Source: an uncultured Ruminococcus sp.
GTDB lineage: Bacteria > Bacillota > Clostridia > Oscillospirales > Ruminococcaceae
Length of the DNA stretch: 11,517 bases
Assembly: GCA_946186215.1 (NCBI GenBank)
Contig: CAMHMM010000035.1
Coordinates: 1-11,517, forward strand
Direction: 5' to 3'
Positions 1-6,891 of the stretch are shown one piece after another. The translations under genes were made by a program, and so were the position numbers. The notes beneath the pieces were generated by a model. It saw nothing but the letters and a program-made list of their open reading frames with translations, had not been told where the DNA came from and did not search any database. The stretch's first letter is position 1. The number at the start of each line of letters is the position of its first letter.

Positions 1-265
1 GGCAGGACGCGCCTCGGTGCTCATCCCATCCCCTATCGTTGCGGGAAATCACCAGTATCACAACGCAATGGTGCTCGGAAATGCTGATGCGGCCATTGTA
101 ATCGAGCAGAAGGATCTGACAGATGAGCTTATCATAAAGACGGTGTCCGAGCTTACATCCGACACCGAAAAGCTTCACAGGCTCGAACAGAACGCACACG
201 CGCAGATGGTCACCAACACAAACGACATGATATGGAATATCATCAGAGAGGCGGCACAGAAATGA
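1..265 (+). CDS. murG: MurG, C-terminal fragment (5' end outside window)
   Basis: Partial gene, read from the codon at base 2 to the TGA at 263-265, giving about 87 C-terminal residues. MurG is the membrane-associated glycosyltransferase that adds GlcNAc from UDP-GlcNAc to lipid I, making lipid II for peptidoglycan. Seen directly: the segment SVLIPSP followed by NHQYHNA and then GNADAAIVIEQKDLT, which matches the conserved end of the family (a 'SILIPSP..NHQ..NA' loop of the UDP-GlcNAc-binding domain, then an 'aA.vi.e.dLt...L' helix). It is followed by the usual closing helix with a 'D..KLHRLEQNA' pattern. The stop overlaps the next start as ATGA (262-265), so the two are translationally coupled. 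murD lies two genes on, which supports the assignment. A GTG at 17 is internal, not a real start. Confidence 0.9.
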   Translation, partial: AGRASVLIPSPIVAGNHQYHNAMVLGNADAAIVIEQKDLTDELIIKTVSELTSDTEKLHRLEQNAHAQMVTNTNDMIWNIIREAAQK

Positions 266-1050
266 AAAAAGCTCTGGCAGCAGGGATAGCGATAGGCTCA
301 TTGGTCGTTGCGGCAGGCGCATTCACGGCATTGCTCATAGGAACGGCGCACTACACGATAACCGATGAAAACGGCATCGTTCACGACGAAAACAGTCCCA
401 TCTACATAATGAGCAGTGAACCCGCTCCCGAGGTGTTCGGCACCGACAGATTCCGCTGGGGCGTGAGCGTGGATGTAAAGGGCACTGTGGGCAGAGAATA
501 CTCCGTAAAGCTCACATCGGGAAATGACACGGGCAGGAGCGCGTTCATCGGAGAAAGCGACGACAGTGCTGTGATCGACGGCCGCGGCGGATTTGTCCTT
601 TCCGGCGGCTCAACCGAGGAATACGGTGAAAACAATGAGGATATACTCACCGTAGGCATCAGGGCACCGCTTCTGGGAGACAGCCTGCTTTTCAAGAAAA
701 CAGAGATCCCCGTTATAACGCTGGCGCGTGATGACAAGCGCTGTGTATGCACCTATGCGGAATTCGATGTTCCGATCATAAAGGAATTCACTCAGGCGGA
801 CGAGCTGTTTATGATAATGTCTGCGGCCGATATACAGATGAGCGGCACCATACAGCCCGACTATGTGGGCGTGGCCTTTGCTGACGGAAAGGCTATCGCC
901 TCCACTGCACGATATGGCGGATATTTCACCGTACCCGACAGCCATGTTGACATATACTACTGTTCCCCCGCTGAATACACCGAAAAATATGAGGCTGATG
1001 TTCTTGCAAGTCCCTACCCCTTTGAGGTACCCGAGCAGCAGCAGCTCTGA
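262..1050 (+). CDS. Unrecognised membrane-anchored or exported protein between murG and murD
   Basis: 262 residues, function not recognised. The start at 262 is chosen because it forms an ATGA overlap with the murG stop, has AGAGGCGG about ten bases upstream, and begins with MKK followed directly by a hydrophobic segment (about residues 6-28, rich in Ala, Val, Leu and Ile). That is a signal anchor or signal peptide with no lipobox Cys. The rest is a soluble, probably extracytoplasmic region with many Gly, Asp, Ser and Thr residues and beta-rich character, a small Cys pair (CVC, about residue 160) and a C-terminus ending in EQQQL. In many Firmicutes division/cell-wall clusters the gene after murG is the divisome protein FtsQ/DivIB. 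This product has the same topology, but I see no recognisable POTRA/FtsQ motif, so I do not name it so. Position suggests a cell-envelope role (inference). An in-frame ATG at 232 lies inside murG and is a poor candidate. Confidence 0.8.
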   Translation: MKKALAAGIAIGSLVVAAGAFTALLIGTAHYTITDENGIVHDENSPIYIMSSEPAPEVFGTDRFRWGVSVDVKGTVGREYSVKLTSGNDTGRSAFIGESDDSAVIDGRGGFVLSGGSTEEYGENNEDILTVGIRAPLLGDSLLFKKTEIPVITLARDDKRCVCTYAEFDVPIIKEFTQADELFMIMSAADIQMSGTIQPDYVGVAFADGKAIASTARYGGYFTVPDSHVDIYYCSPAEYTEKYEADVLASPYPFEVPEQQQL

Positions 1051-1072
1051 TAAAAAAGAAAGAGATACTACC

Positions 1073-2458
1073 ATGGATAAAATACAGAATTTTTTTAATA
1101 TGCTCTCAACCAAAAAAGTCGCATTCATCGGCGTTGGAGTGAGTCATACAGACCTTATCAAGCTTTTCTGCCGCAAGGGAATAGACTGTACCGTATGCGA
1201 CAAAAGAGAAAGCCTTGCGGAGGAAGCAGAGCTTTCCGCTCTCGGAGCAAAATTCATCCTCGGCGAAACCTATCTTGAAAAGATATCGCAGGGATATTTT
1301 GATGTAGTGTTCCGCACGCCCGGAATGTACTACAATTCCGAAGCACTTACCAGCGCCCGCAGGATGGGCAGCGTGGTCACCAGTGAGATCGAATGCTTCT
1401 TTGAGCTTTGCCCCTGCCCCATATACGGCATAACAGGCTCTGACGGAAAGACAACCACCACCACCATCACTGCAGAGTTTCTTGCAGCCCAGGGCAGAAC
1501 AGTCCACAAGGGCGGCAATATAGGAAAGGCACTGCTGCCCATCATTGAGGATGTGCGCCCGGAGGATGCAGCTGTTGTGGAGCTCTCAAGCTTCCAGCTC
1601 ATTTCCATGCGCAGCTCACCCGACCGTGCAGCCATAACCAATATTACCCCCAATCACCTTAATGTTCACAAGGATATGCAGGAATATATCGATGCAAAGG
1701 CAAATATCCTGCTGCACCAGTCCGCATTTTCAAAGGCTGTGCTCAGTGCGGATAATCAGACTGCAGCCGACCTTGCTCCCCTTGCAAGAGGCGGTCTTGC
1801 ATTCTTCAGCCGCTTCTCTCCCGTGGAAAACGGCGCATACCTCGACGGCAAGACACTTGTATACAACGATCACGGGAAGATAACTCCGATCATAGATATG
1901 GACGAGATACGCATCCCCGGTATGCACAATGTGGAGAATTATCTCACCGCCATTGCCCTTACATGGGGTGATGTGAGCATAGAAAATATACGCAGGGTTG
2001 CCCGCAGCTTCGAGGGCGTAGAGCACAGGATAGAATTTGTCCGCGAATTGAACGGAGTGCGCTACTACAACAATTCCATCGCATCGAGCCCCACAAGAGT
2101 CATCGCCTGCCTCAACACCTTCGATATAAAGCAGATAATGATAATGGGCGGCTCGGACAAGGGTGTTTCATTCGATCCAATGGCAGAACTTGTCTGCGAA
2201 AAGGTCAAGCTCCTTATCCTTATGGGGCAGACCAAGGAAAAGATCAGGGATGCGATAATGAGAGCAGCCAACTACAAGGAGGGCGCACCCGAGATCATCA
2301 TAGTAAAGGATATGGCAGAGGCTGTAAAAACAGCCCACGATCACGCCCGCAGCGGTGACATCGTTTCCCTCTCCCCCGCCTGTGCAAGCTTTGATATGTA
2401 CAGGATGTTCGAGGAAAGAGGAAAGCACTTCAAGCAGCTTGTTAATGAGCTTAGATAG
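1073..2458 (+). CDS. murD: MurD, UDP-N-acetylmuramoyl-L-alanine--D-glutamate ligase
   Basis: 461 residues, a normal length for MurD, the cytoplasmic ATP-dependent ligase that adds D-Glu to UDP-MurNAc-L-Ala. Seen: an N-terminal nucleotide-fold domain (VAFIGVGVSH, about residues 16-25); the ATP P-loop GITGSDGKTTTT (Gly119, Lys126); the central-domain motif NITPNHLNVH followed by YIDAKANI, whose Lys fits the carbamylated lysine of Mur ligases; GGSDKG; and the C-terminal signature SPACASFDMYRMFEERG. One oddity: the usual MurD motif N-D-S-K-A-T-N reads NNSIASSP (residues 333-340), so the Lys that contacts D-Glu in E. coli MurD is Ile here. The start at 1073 follows the previous stop by 22 bases and has a weak AAAGAAAGAG site. 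The frame stays open upstream to 863, but that stretch overlaps the preceding gene and lacks MurD character. Confidence 0.93.
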   Translation: MDKIQNFFNMLSTKKVAFIGVGVSHTDLIKLFCRKGIDCTVCDKRESLAEEAELSALGAKFILGETYLEKISQGYFDVVFRTPGMYYNSEALTSARRMGSVVTSEIECFFELCPCPIYGITGSDGKTTTTTITAEFLAAQGRTVHKGGNIGKALLPIIEDVRPEDAAVVELSSFQLISMRSSPDRAAITNITPNHLNVHKDMQEYIDAKANILLHQSAFSKAVLSADNQTAADLAPLARGGLAFFSRFSPVENGAYLDGKTLVYNDHGKITPIIDMDEIRIPGMHNVENYLTAIALTWGDVSIENIRRVARSFEGVEHRIEFVRELNGVRYYNNSIASSPTRVIACLNTFDIKQIMIMGGSDKGVSFDPMAELVCEKVKLLILMGQTKEKIRDAIMRAANYKEGAPEIIIVKDMAEAVKTAHDHARSGDIVSLSPACASFDMYRMFEERGKHFKQLVNELR

Positions 2459-2461
2459 GGA
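2457..2461 (+). promoter_or_regulatory. mutL ribosome binding site overlapping the murD stop
   Basis: AGGGA lies across the murD TAG (2456-2458), nine bases before the mutL ATG at 2471. A nearer ATG at 2461 is followed at once by TAG and cannot be used, so the site decides the 2471 start. It points to coupled translation of murD and mutL. Confidence 0.6.
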
Positions 2462-2470
2462 TGTGTTAGA

Positions 2471-4600
2471 ATGCCCCATGTTCATGTTCTGAGCAAGGAG
2501 ATATCCGAGCTTATCGCCGCAGGAGAGGTCATCGAAAGGCCTGGCAGCGTGATAAAGGAGCTTGTGGAAAACTCCATCGACAGCAGTGCCACAAGCATAA
2601 CCGTGGAGATAAAGAACGGCGGCAGGAGCTATATCAGGATAACCGATAACGGCTGCGGTATGAGCTATGACGAGGTGCCTCTGGCATTCCTGCGCCATGC
2701 CACGAGCAAGATAAACACAAAGGACGATCTTTCCGCCATCATGACGCTGGGCTTTCGCGGCGAGGCACTTGCTTCCATATGTGCAGTGGCGCGGTGCGAA
2801 TGCATTACCAAGCGTAAAAAGGATGAATACGGCACAAGATATGTGATAGAGGGAGCGCAGCAGAAGCTTCTTGAAAGAACGGGCTGCCCCGACGGAACAA
2901 CGATCATCGTGCGCAATATCTTTTTCAATGTGCCCGCAAGGCTCAAATTCCTTAAAAGAGATCAGTATGAGGGCAATGCCATATCATCAATCCTTACAAA
3001 GATAGCCGTATCCCATCCCGAGATATCATTCAGATTCATAAGAGACGGCAGACAGGAGCTTTTCACCCCCGGTGACAACAAGCTGTATTCAGCCATATAT
3101 TCTGTTTTCGGCAAGGAATTTGCGGCATCACTTCTTCCTGTAAATTACACCATCGGCGGTATAAGCGTGGACGGATACACCGTCCGCCCTGTATGGGGGC
3201 GAAAAAACCGCACCATGCAGCACTTTTTCGTAAACGGCCGCTATGTGAAATCTCTCACTTGCATGAGCTCTGTCGAGGAAGCCTACAAAAACTCCATAAT
3301 GGAGCACAAATTCCCCGCCTGTGTGCTTTTTATGACCGTGCCGCCATCTGTTGTGGATGTAAATGTCCACCCCGCAAAGATCGAGGTGCGGTTCTCTGAC
3401 GACAAGATGATATACGATGCGGTGTATTTCGCAGTAAAGAATGCCATCCTCGCCGAGGAACGCACTCATAAGCTGGAAATGCCCGAGCATAAGCCGACGA
3501 TACAGGATTACAAGGTTTCCGAATTTTCCGACAAGGGCGGCACACAGACAACGATCAGCGATACATCCGTCTCAGTCGGTACACAGACGATCAGACCAAA
3601 GACCGTCCAGCCCGCAGAGATAATCTATAAAGACACAAGCGAGCATCGGCGGGAGATCATGGAGATAAAGGCGCAGCAGCCCGCAGAGCACAGGATAAGG
3701 ATCGATGAACTGCCCCGTGATATGATACCCGGCAAGGCTATCATTCCCGATGATTCCTCAATAAACGGGCAGGCTCTTGATGATGCAGTGAGCGCACTCG
3801 AAAAAAAGTGGCAGATGCACCCTTCGTCCGCTGAATCCGAAAGCGCTGTAAAAGCGCCGCAAAAGGCCGTTTCCCTTGATGAGCATATACAGGAACCTAC
3901 TGAAAAACCGCATGAGGCCGATGATATAAGCGGTCTTTCTCCCGAACCAGAAAAGCAGTTCAAGTATATAGACAGCAATGCCTTTACCGCAAGGGCACCC
4001 GTCCCCGACAAGGACGAGCCCGAGAAGGAAGTATATTTCAGGCTGATAGGCGAGGCATTCAAAAACTATGCCATTGCCGAAACGGAAAATTCCATCATCC
4101 TTATAGACAAGCACGCCGCCCATGAGCGCATACGCTTTGAGCGGCTCCGCACAGGCAGAGAGGATCTTACAGCGCAGCTTCTCCTTGAACCCATAAGGCT
4201 CAGACTGGATTTTGATGAATATGATGCATTGGTAAAAAATCTGCGTGTCTGTGCCGATCTGGGCTTTGCGATCGAAGCGCAGGAGCCGCCCTTTGTGCTG
4301 ATACAGGGCATACCCTCCATGCTCGATGAAAACGACTGCTCCGACCTTGTGACAGAGCTTGCGGAAAATTTTGCCAGACACAGGCAGGATCCTCTGCCTG
4401 AGATACTCGATGAGATGTATCACTCCATGGCCTGCAAGGGCGCTATAAAGGCAAATGACATCACAAGCGATGAAGAACTTATAGGCCTTTTCAGAGAAGT
4501 GCTTTCCGACGACAGGATAAAATACTGTCCCCACGGCAGACCGATCATGTTTGAGATCACAAAGAGCGATATAGAAAAACAGTTCAGGCGCATAGTCTGA
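2471..4600 (+). CDS. mutL: MutL, DNA mismatch repair protein with endonuclease motifs
   Basis: 709 residues, long for MutL because of a disordered central linker (about 340-500, rich in Pro, Glu, Lys, Ser). MutL is the mismatch-repair matchmaker; the type found in bacteria without MutH also nicks DNA. N-terminal GHKL ATPase motifs: KELVENSID (Glu30 and Asn34 match the catalytic Glu29 and Mg-binding Asn33 of E. coli), DNGCGM (from Asp59), RHATSK and GFRGEAL (94-100). C-terminal nuclease motifs: DKHAAHERIRFE (from Asp546; the family form is DQHA..E....E, so Gln is Lys here), ACKGAIKAND (from about 654) and CPHGRP (from Cys686). QLLLEP (from Gln569) sits where the beta-clamp-binding QxxL/I motif occurs in Bacillus MutL. 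It starts 12 bases after murD and is probably cotranscribed. No mutS or miaA, its common neighbours, lies in the window. Confidence 0.96.
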   Translation: MPHVHVLSKEISELIAAGEVIERPGSVIKELVENSIDSSATSITVEIKNGGRSYIRITDNGCGMSYDEVPLAFLRHATSKINTKDDLSAIMTLGFRGEALASICAVARCECITKRKKDEYGTRYVIEGAQQKLLERTGCPDGTTIIVRNIFFNVPARLKFLKRDQYEGNAISSILTKIAVSHPEISFRFIRDGRQELFTPGDNKLYSAIYSVFGKEFAASLLPVNYTIGGISVDGYTVRPVWGRKNRTMQHFFVNGRYVKSLTCMSSVEEAYKNSIMEHKFPACVLFMTVPPSVVDVNVHPAKIEVRFSDDKMIYDAVYFAVKNAILAEERTHKLEMPEHKPTIQDYKVSEFSDKGGTQTTISDTSVSVGTQTIRPKTVQPAEIIYKDTSEHRREIMEIKAQQPAEHRIRIDELPRDMIPGKAIIPDDSSINGQALDDAVSALEKKWQMHPSSAESESAVKAPQKAVSLDEHIQEPTEKPHEADDISGLSPEPEKQFKYIDSNAFTARAPVPDKDEPEKEVYFRLIGEAFKNYAIAETENSIILIDKHAAHERIRFERLRTGREDLTAQLLLEPIRLRLDFDEYDALVKNLRVCADLGFAIEAQEPPFVLIQGIPSMLDENDCSDLVTELAENFARHRQDPLPEILDEMYHSMACKGAIKANDITSDEELIGLFREVLSDDRIKYCPHGRPIMFEITKSDIEKQFRRIV

Positions 4601-4612
4601 CCGCATTCACAT

Positions 4613-4659
4613 AAAACACATCCCCGAAACAGTATGAAGCTGCTTCGGGGATGTGTTTT
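4613..4659. terminator. Bidirectional intrinsic terminator between mutL and the lipoprotein gene
   Basis: A perfect 16-bp inverted repeat, AAAACACATCCCCGAA (4613-4628) and its complement (4644-4659), with a 15-base loop. The arms start with AAAA and end with TTTT, so the hairpin gives a U-tract in both directions. It lies 13 bases after mutL stops and about 50 bases past the end of the convergent gene, so it can terminate both. Confidence 0.9.
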
Positions 4660-4711
4660 AATCACAGCCGGCGTTATCCGTTCGCACATTTAAAGGCAAC
4701 AGGCTGCCAGA

Positions 4712-5755
4712 TCAGTTTTCGCAGTCAAGTCCGCAGGGGCACTCTTCGAGCTCGATTATCATTGTAGGTCCCTTGACTATCTTGAACACCACATTTCTCG
4801 GGGAGTCGTTTGTTCTTGTGAGATGCTCGTATACAAGGCCTTCTTTTGCAAGAATATCAAGCTCATCCAGAAGCATTTTTTCTTTTTCATCCACACTTGC
4901 CTGTTCATATTCACTGCTTGATGTTATAGCTCCTATCCTCTCCTGCACCTCGTCCCATATCTTATACTCCTTTTCGGTGACAGGCTCGATCACATTCACA
5001 TATGTGGGGAGCAGACAGGTATGATTGTTCCCCAGTGAATCGGTGTAAAGGCCGAAGTAGCAGCGTGTCCATGTCTCGGATACATCGGGGTTGGTATTTA
5101 TGTCAAGATCATATTTTATCCTGATGCTGTATGTTCCGTCGCCGGCAGTCTCATCGCCGCTGATCTCTGTTTTTCCGTCGTCGTACATATATCCTACATG
5201 CTCGTCGGTATCAATGTCAATGAACTCGATGCATTCGGGCATATCATCTCCCAAAGGAATAGAAGCATAATAAATGACTTCCCCCGGAGTATATCCGTCG
5301 CCGCCTTCGTCATCGGTATAGATATAAATGCGTGATTCCGACATTTCAACATCCTTTATTGCATTATCATCATCGTATCTCGGCGATCCGTGCTCATAGG
5401 TCACCTTAATCTCAGACGGTGTTTTCTCTTCCGCCCCCTCGGAAGCAGAGGCCTTCGTTTCCTTCGTCCCGGCTTCGGACTGTGAGATCCTTTCATCACC
5501 CGAAGCGGGCATATCGGGTGTCTCAGTCTCTTTTACCATCTCATTTCCTGCAGCGCTGACAGATGCTGCGGATAATTCTGAAACCGTAACAGCCGTTGTT
5601 ACAGCCGTCATGCTCTCATCAGGTGTGACGAGCGGATCGACAGCCTCTGAAGCTGCGGGAGTCTCTGCATACACAGCGGGCTGAACTGCAGGAGCGCTGT
5701 TTGAGCAGCCTGCCAATATTGATACTGCCAGAACCAGAGGAATATACTTTTTCAT
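4712..5755 (-). CDS. Putative lipoprotein with low-complexity linker, function unknown
   Basis: 347 residues. The N-terminus is a lipoprotein signal: MKK, a hydrophobic stretch, and the lipobox LAGC with Cys17, so the mature protein should be lipid-anchored on the outer face of the membrane. Residues about 18-118 are a low-complexity spacer rich in Ala, Ser, Thr, Glu and Val, typical of cell-wall-spanning linkers. The remaining region is acidic. Between about 140 and 250 it has beta-strand patterning with GDETAGDGTYSIRI, a form common in bacterial Ig-like or beta-sandwich domains (family not identified). A helical charged segment follows (about 265-310), and the C-terminus carries three closely spaced cysteines (CPCGLDC; Cys339, 341, 345). 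The start is supported by AAAGGA nine bases upstream (5765-5770). The gene stands alone, converging on mutL and divergent from the deaminase-like gene. No enzyme motif is evident. Confidence 0.85.
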   Translation of the reverse strand: MKKYIPLVLAVSILAGCSNSAPAVQPAVYAETPAASEAVDPLVTPDESMTAVTTAVTVSELSAASVSAAGNEMVKETETPDMPASGDERISQSEAGTKETKASASEGAEEKTPSEIKVTYEHGSPRYDDDNAIKDVEMSESRIYIYTDDEGGDGYTPGEVIYYASIPLGDDMPECIEFIDIDTDEHVGYMYDDGKTEISGDETAGDGTYSIRIKYDLDINTNPDVSETWTRCYFGLYTDSLGNNHTCLLPTYVNVIEPVTEKEYKIWDEVQERIGAITSSSEYEQASVDEKEKMLLDELDILAKEGLVYEHLTRTNDSPRNVVFKIVKGPTMIIELEECPCGLDCEN

Positions 5756-5807
5756 GATAAAATATCCTTTCGTTATCTTTTAGCGCTGCCGAATCCGGGA
5801 GCGGTCA

Positions 5808-5834
5808 TTTATAATCTTCTGTATACGAATACAA
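5808..5834 (-). promoter_or_regulatory. Possible promoter of the lipoprotein gene
   Basis: On the - strand, TTGTAT (5829-5834) and TATAAA (5808-5813) are 15 bases apart. A TGATTG (5832-5837) would give 18-base spacing to the same -10. The -10 is good and the -35 weak. The distance to the start codon (about 52 bases) is reasonable. Confidence 0.35.
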
Positions 5835-5981
5835 TCATGCTGCCCGTTATTTTTCATTTTTCACAAACTTTTCACAAAGAAACTTACAGAACCGGGCAGA
5901 TCCCATTCTGTGGCGGAATTGACAATATATTGCCAAAAACAGCCTTTATTGACATAAAGAGCGTTCTGCGGTAAACCTGTT

Positions 5982-6071
5982 GTTAACAGCAGTAAATATC
6001 GCTTGTATGTTTTATACAAGGCTTAGTTAACAGGATTAGCCGACAATCTACTTAATTACGCCAGTTAACAG
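5982..6071. repeat. Three GTTAACAG repeats, possible operator sites
   Basis: Identical 8-mers at 5982-5989, 6026-6033 and 6064-6071, all in the same orientation, with start-to-start spacings of 44 and 38 bases. Each contains the palindrome GTTAAC. They lie 74-163 bases upstream of the predicted -35. Whether they bind a regulator is inference. Confidence 0.45.
6002..6020. repeat. Inverted repeat CTTGTAT-N5-ATACAAG
   Basis: Perfect 7-bp arms (6002-6008 and 6014-6020) around GTTTT, located between the first and second GTTAACAG copies. It is AT-rich and short with no U-tract, so an operator is more likely than a terminator. Confidence 0.4.
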
Positions 6072-6124
6072 CCACATAAATTAATCGCTAAAACCAGCTA
6101 ATTTTACTTTTTTATAAAAAAATT

Positions 6125-6142
6125 GTTATTTTTGTAAATAAC
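6125..6142. repeat. Inverted repeat GTTATTT-N4-AAATAAC next to the -35
   Basis: Perfect 7-bp arms (6125-6131 and 6136-6142) with a 4-base spacer, ending two bases before the TTGCAT -35 box. The position fits a regulator site controlling the deaminase/sensor unit. No known regulator consensus is recognised. Confidence 0.45.
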
Positions 6143-6144
6143 TA

Positions 6145-6173
6145 TTGCATTTTTGTTTCGCATGATATATACT
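6145..6173 (+). promoter_or_regulatory. Promoter of the deaminase-like/GGDEF unit
   Basis: TTGCAT (6145-6150), a 17-base spacer and TATACT (6168-6173) form a good SigA-type promoter. Transcription would start near 6180, leaving a leader of about 100 bases. A TATATA (6166-6171) preceded by TG-A is an alternative -10 with 15-base spacing. Confidence 0.6.
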
Positions 6174-6183
6174 ATATATAAGC

Positions 6184-6240
6184 GATGCGTCGGCAGCACT
6201 CCGACAGCATCATCCTGCACTGTGAAATTGCACAACAGGA
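6184..6240 (+). promoter_or_regulatory. Structured 5' leader with two hairpins
   Basis: The first hairpin pairs GATGCGTCGG (6184-6193) with CCGAC and GCATC (6201-6211), with one bulged A and a 7-base loop. It would sit at the very 5' end of the transcript. The second pairs TCCTG (6213-6217) with CAGGA (6236-6240), with an inner GTG/CAC pairing. I recognise no riboswitch class. A role in mRNA stability or ligand sensing is possible. Confidence 0.45.
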
Positions 6241-6264
6241 AGAAACAACTAAACATTAAGGAAT

Positions 6265-6272
6265 AAGGAGGG
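6265..6272 (+). promoter_or_regulatory. Strong ribosome binding site
   Basis: AAGGAGGG, close to the full anti-16S complement, lies ten bases before the ATG at 6283. This predicts high translation of the deaminase-like gene. Confidence 0.75.
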
Positions 6273-6282
6273 AAAAAGGAAC

Positions 6283-6852
6283 ATGCTGTACGATACCATG
6301 TTCAATATGGCACAGGATGCCGCGATGCGCCAGCAGCAAAACGGCGGCTTCGCACCCGACGATACGATATGTGTGCTGTGTTCCTCTTCTGGACGCTTTT
6401 ATACAGGGTTTAGTCATGTGGAACTTTTCAACGGAAATCCTGTAGGTGTCCACGCAGAGGTAGCTGCTATGCAGCAGATGATGGCCGCAGGGGAATTCAT
6501 AGCATCATCCCTGCTGCTCGTAAGTGCATTCAATCTCAGCGCAATGCTTCCGTGCGGAGGCTGTGCCCAGTTCATCATGTCGCAGAATCCCGCAAATGCA
6601 GGCTGCCAGATAATCCTGCCCGACAGAGTCATGCTCCTCAGTGAGCTCGGGGCACCTCAGGGCGGTATGCCGCCGATGCAGCCTCAGCCTGCAGCTCCCG
6701 CTCCCGCAGCAGGTGCAGCAGGAATGCATTCAAGCTCAGATCTGCTCAAGAGCAGGGTGGGCAATCTTCTCAATGTCGATGACGATGATGACGACGATGA
6801 AAAAGAGGATGAAAAGAAATCCCTTTTCGGACGGCTTTTCGGCAAGAAATGA
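6283..6852 (+). CDS. Cytidine-deaminase-like zinc protein with acidic and basic C-terminal tail
   Basis: 189 residues. Residues 1-125 have the cytidine-deaminase fold: HAE (His57, Glu59) and PCGGC (Cys91, Cys94) supply the three zinc ligands and the catalytic Glu, in the HAE/PCGxC form used by E. coli Cdd rather than the CAE form of small tetrameric enzymes. The spacing (about 34 residues) and the following AQFI (Cdd: RQF) fit the family. The substrate loops are not typical: the pyrimidine-side 'F.VGA' and 'N.E..S' motifs are not clear, so the substrate is unknown. After the domain come a Pro/Ala/Gly linker (about 125-148), a helix, seven consecutive Asp (166-172), a mixed Glu/Lys stretch and a basic end SLFGRLFGKK. 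A normal Cdd has no such tail. A strong promoter and RBS precede it; the sensor gene follows after 39 bases, probably in one operon. A salvage deaminase is possible; binding or signalling is an alternative. Confidence 0.8.
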   Translation: MLYDTMFNMAQDAAMRQQQNGGFAPDDTICVLCSSSGRFYTGFSHVELFNGNPVGVHAEVAAMQQMMAAGEFIASSLLLVSAFNLSAMLPCGGCAQFIMSQNPANAGCQIILPDRVMLLSELGAPQGGMPPMQPQPAAPAPAAGAAGMHSSSDLLKSRVGNLLNVDDDDDDDEKEDEKKSLFGRLFGKK

Positions 6853-6891
6853 CGATCCGCCTGAAAATACGAAAGGAAGGAAGAGTGAATA

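Larger units (their letters stand above)
5756..6282. other. 527-bp divergent AT-rich intergenic region, no gene
   Basis: No convincing reading frame or known RNA is visible between the lipoprotein gene and the deaminase-like gene. The stretch is much more AT-rich than its neighbours, above all at 6070-6180. From left to right it contains: the lipoprotein leader; a tandem 11-bp repeat TTTTCACAAAC/G (5858-5879); a palindrome CAATATATTG near 5921-5930; three copies of GTTAACAG (5982, 6026, 6064); a 7-bp inverted repeat CTTGTAT/ATACAAG (6002-6020); TTTTTTATAAAAAA (near 6109-6122); a 7-bp inverted repeat GTTATTT/AAATAAC (6125-6142); a promoter (6145-6173); and a hairpin-rich leader. The density of repeats suggests regulator binding (inference). 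Confidence 0.7.

Noticed and set aside
863..1072. In-frame extension of murD upstream to 863
   Set aside because: It overlaps the preceding coding gene, would add 70 residues not seen in MurD, and the ATG at 1073 gives the standard length and N-terminal fold.
3758..4606. 282-codon open frame on the - strand
   Set aside because: It is antisense to the conserved C-terminal half of mutL and has no motif; it is a shadow frame.
6174..6282. c-di-GMP riboswitch in the leader before a signalling operon
   Set aside because: The conserved core sequences and pairing pattern of GEMM-I or GEMM-II are not present; only two simple hairpins are seen.
5756..6282. Insertion-sequence remnant or CRISPR array in the long intergenic region
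   Set aside because: The repeats are only 7-11 bp, with no transposase trace, no terminal inverted repeat pair with target duplication, and no regular repeat-spacer structure.
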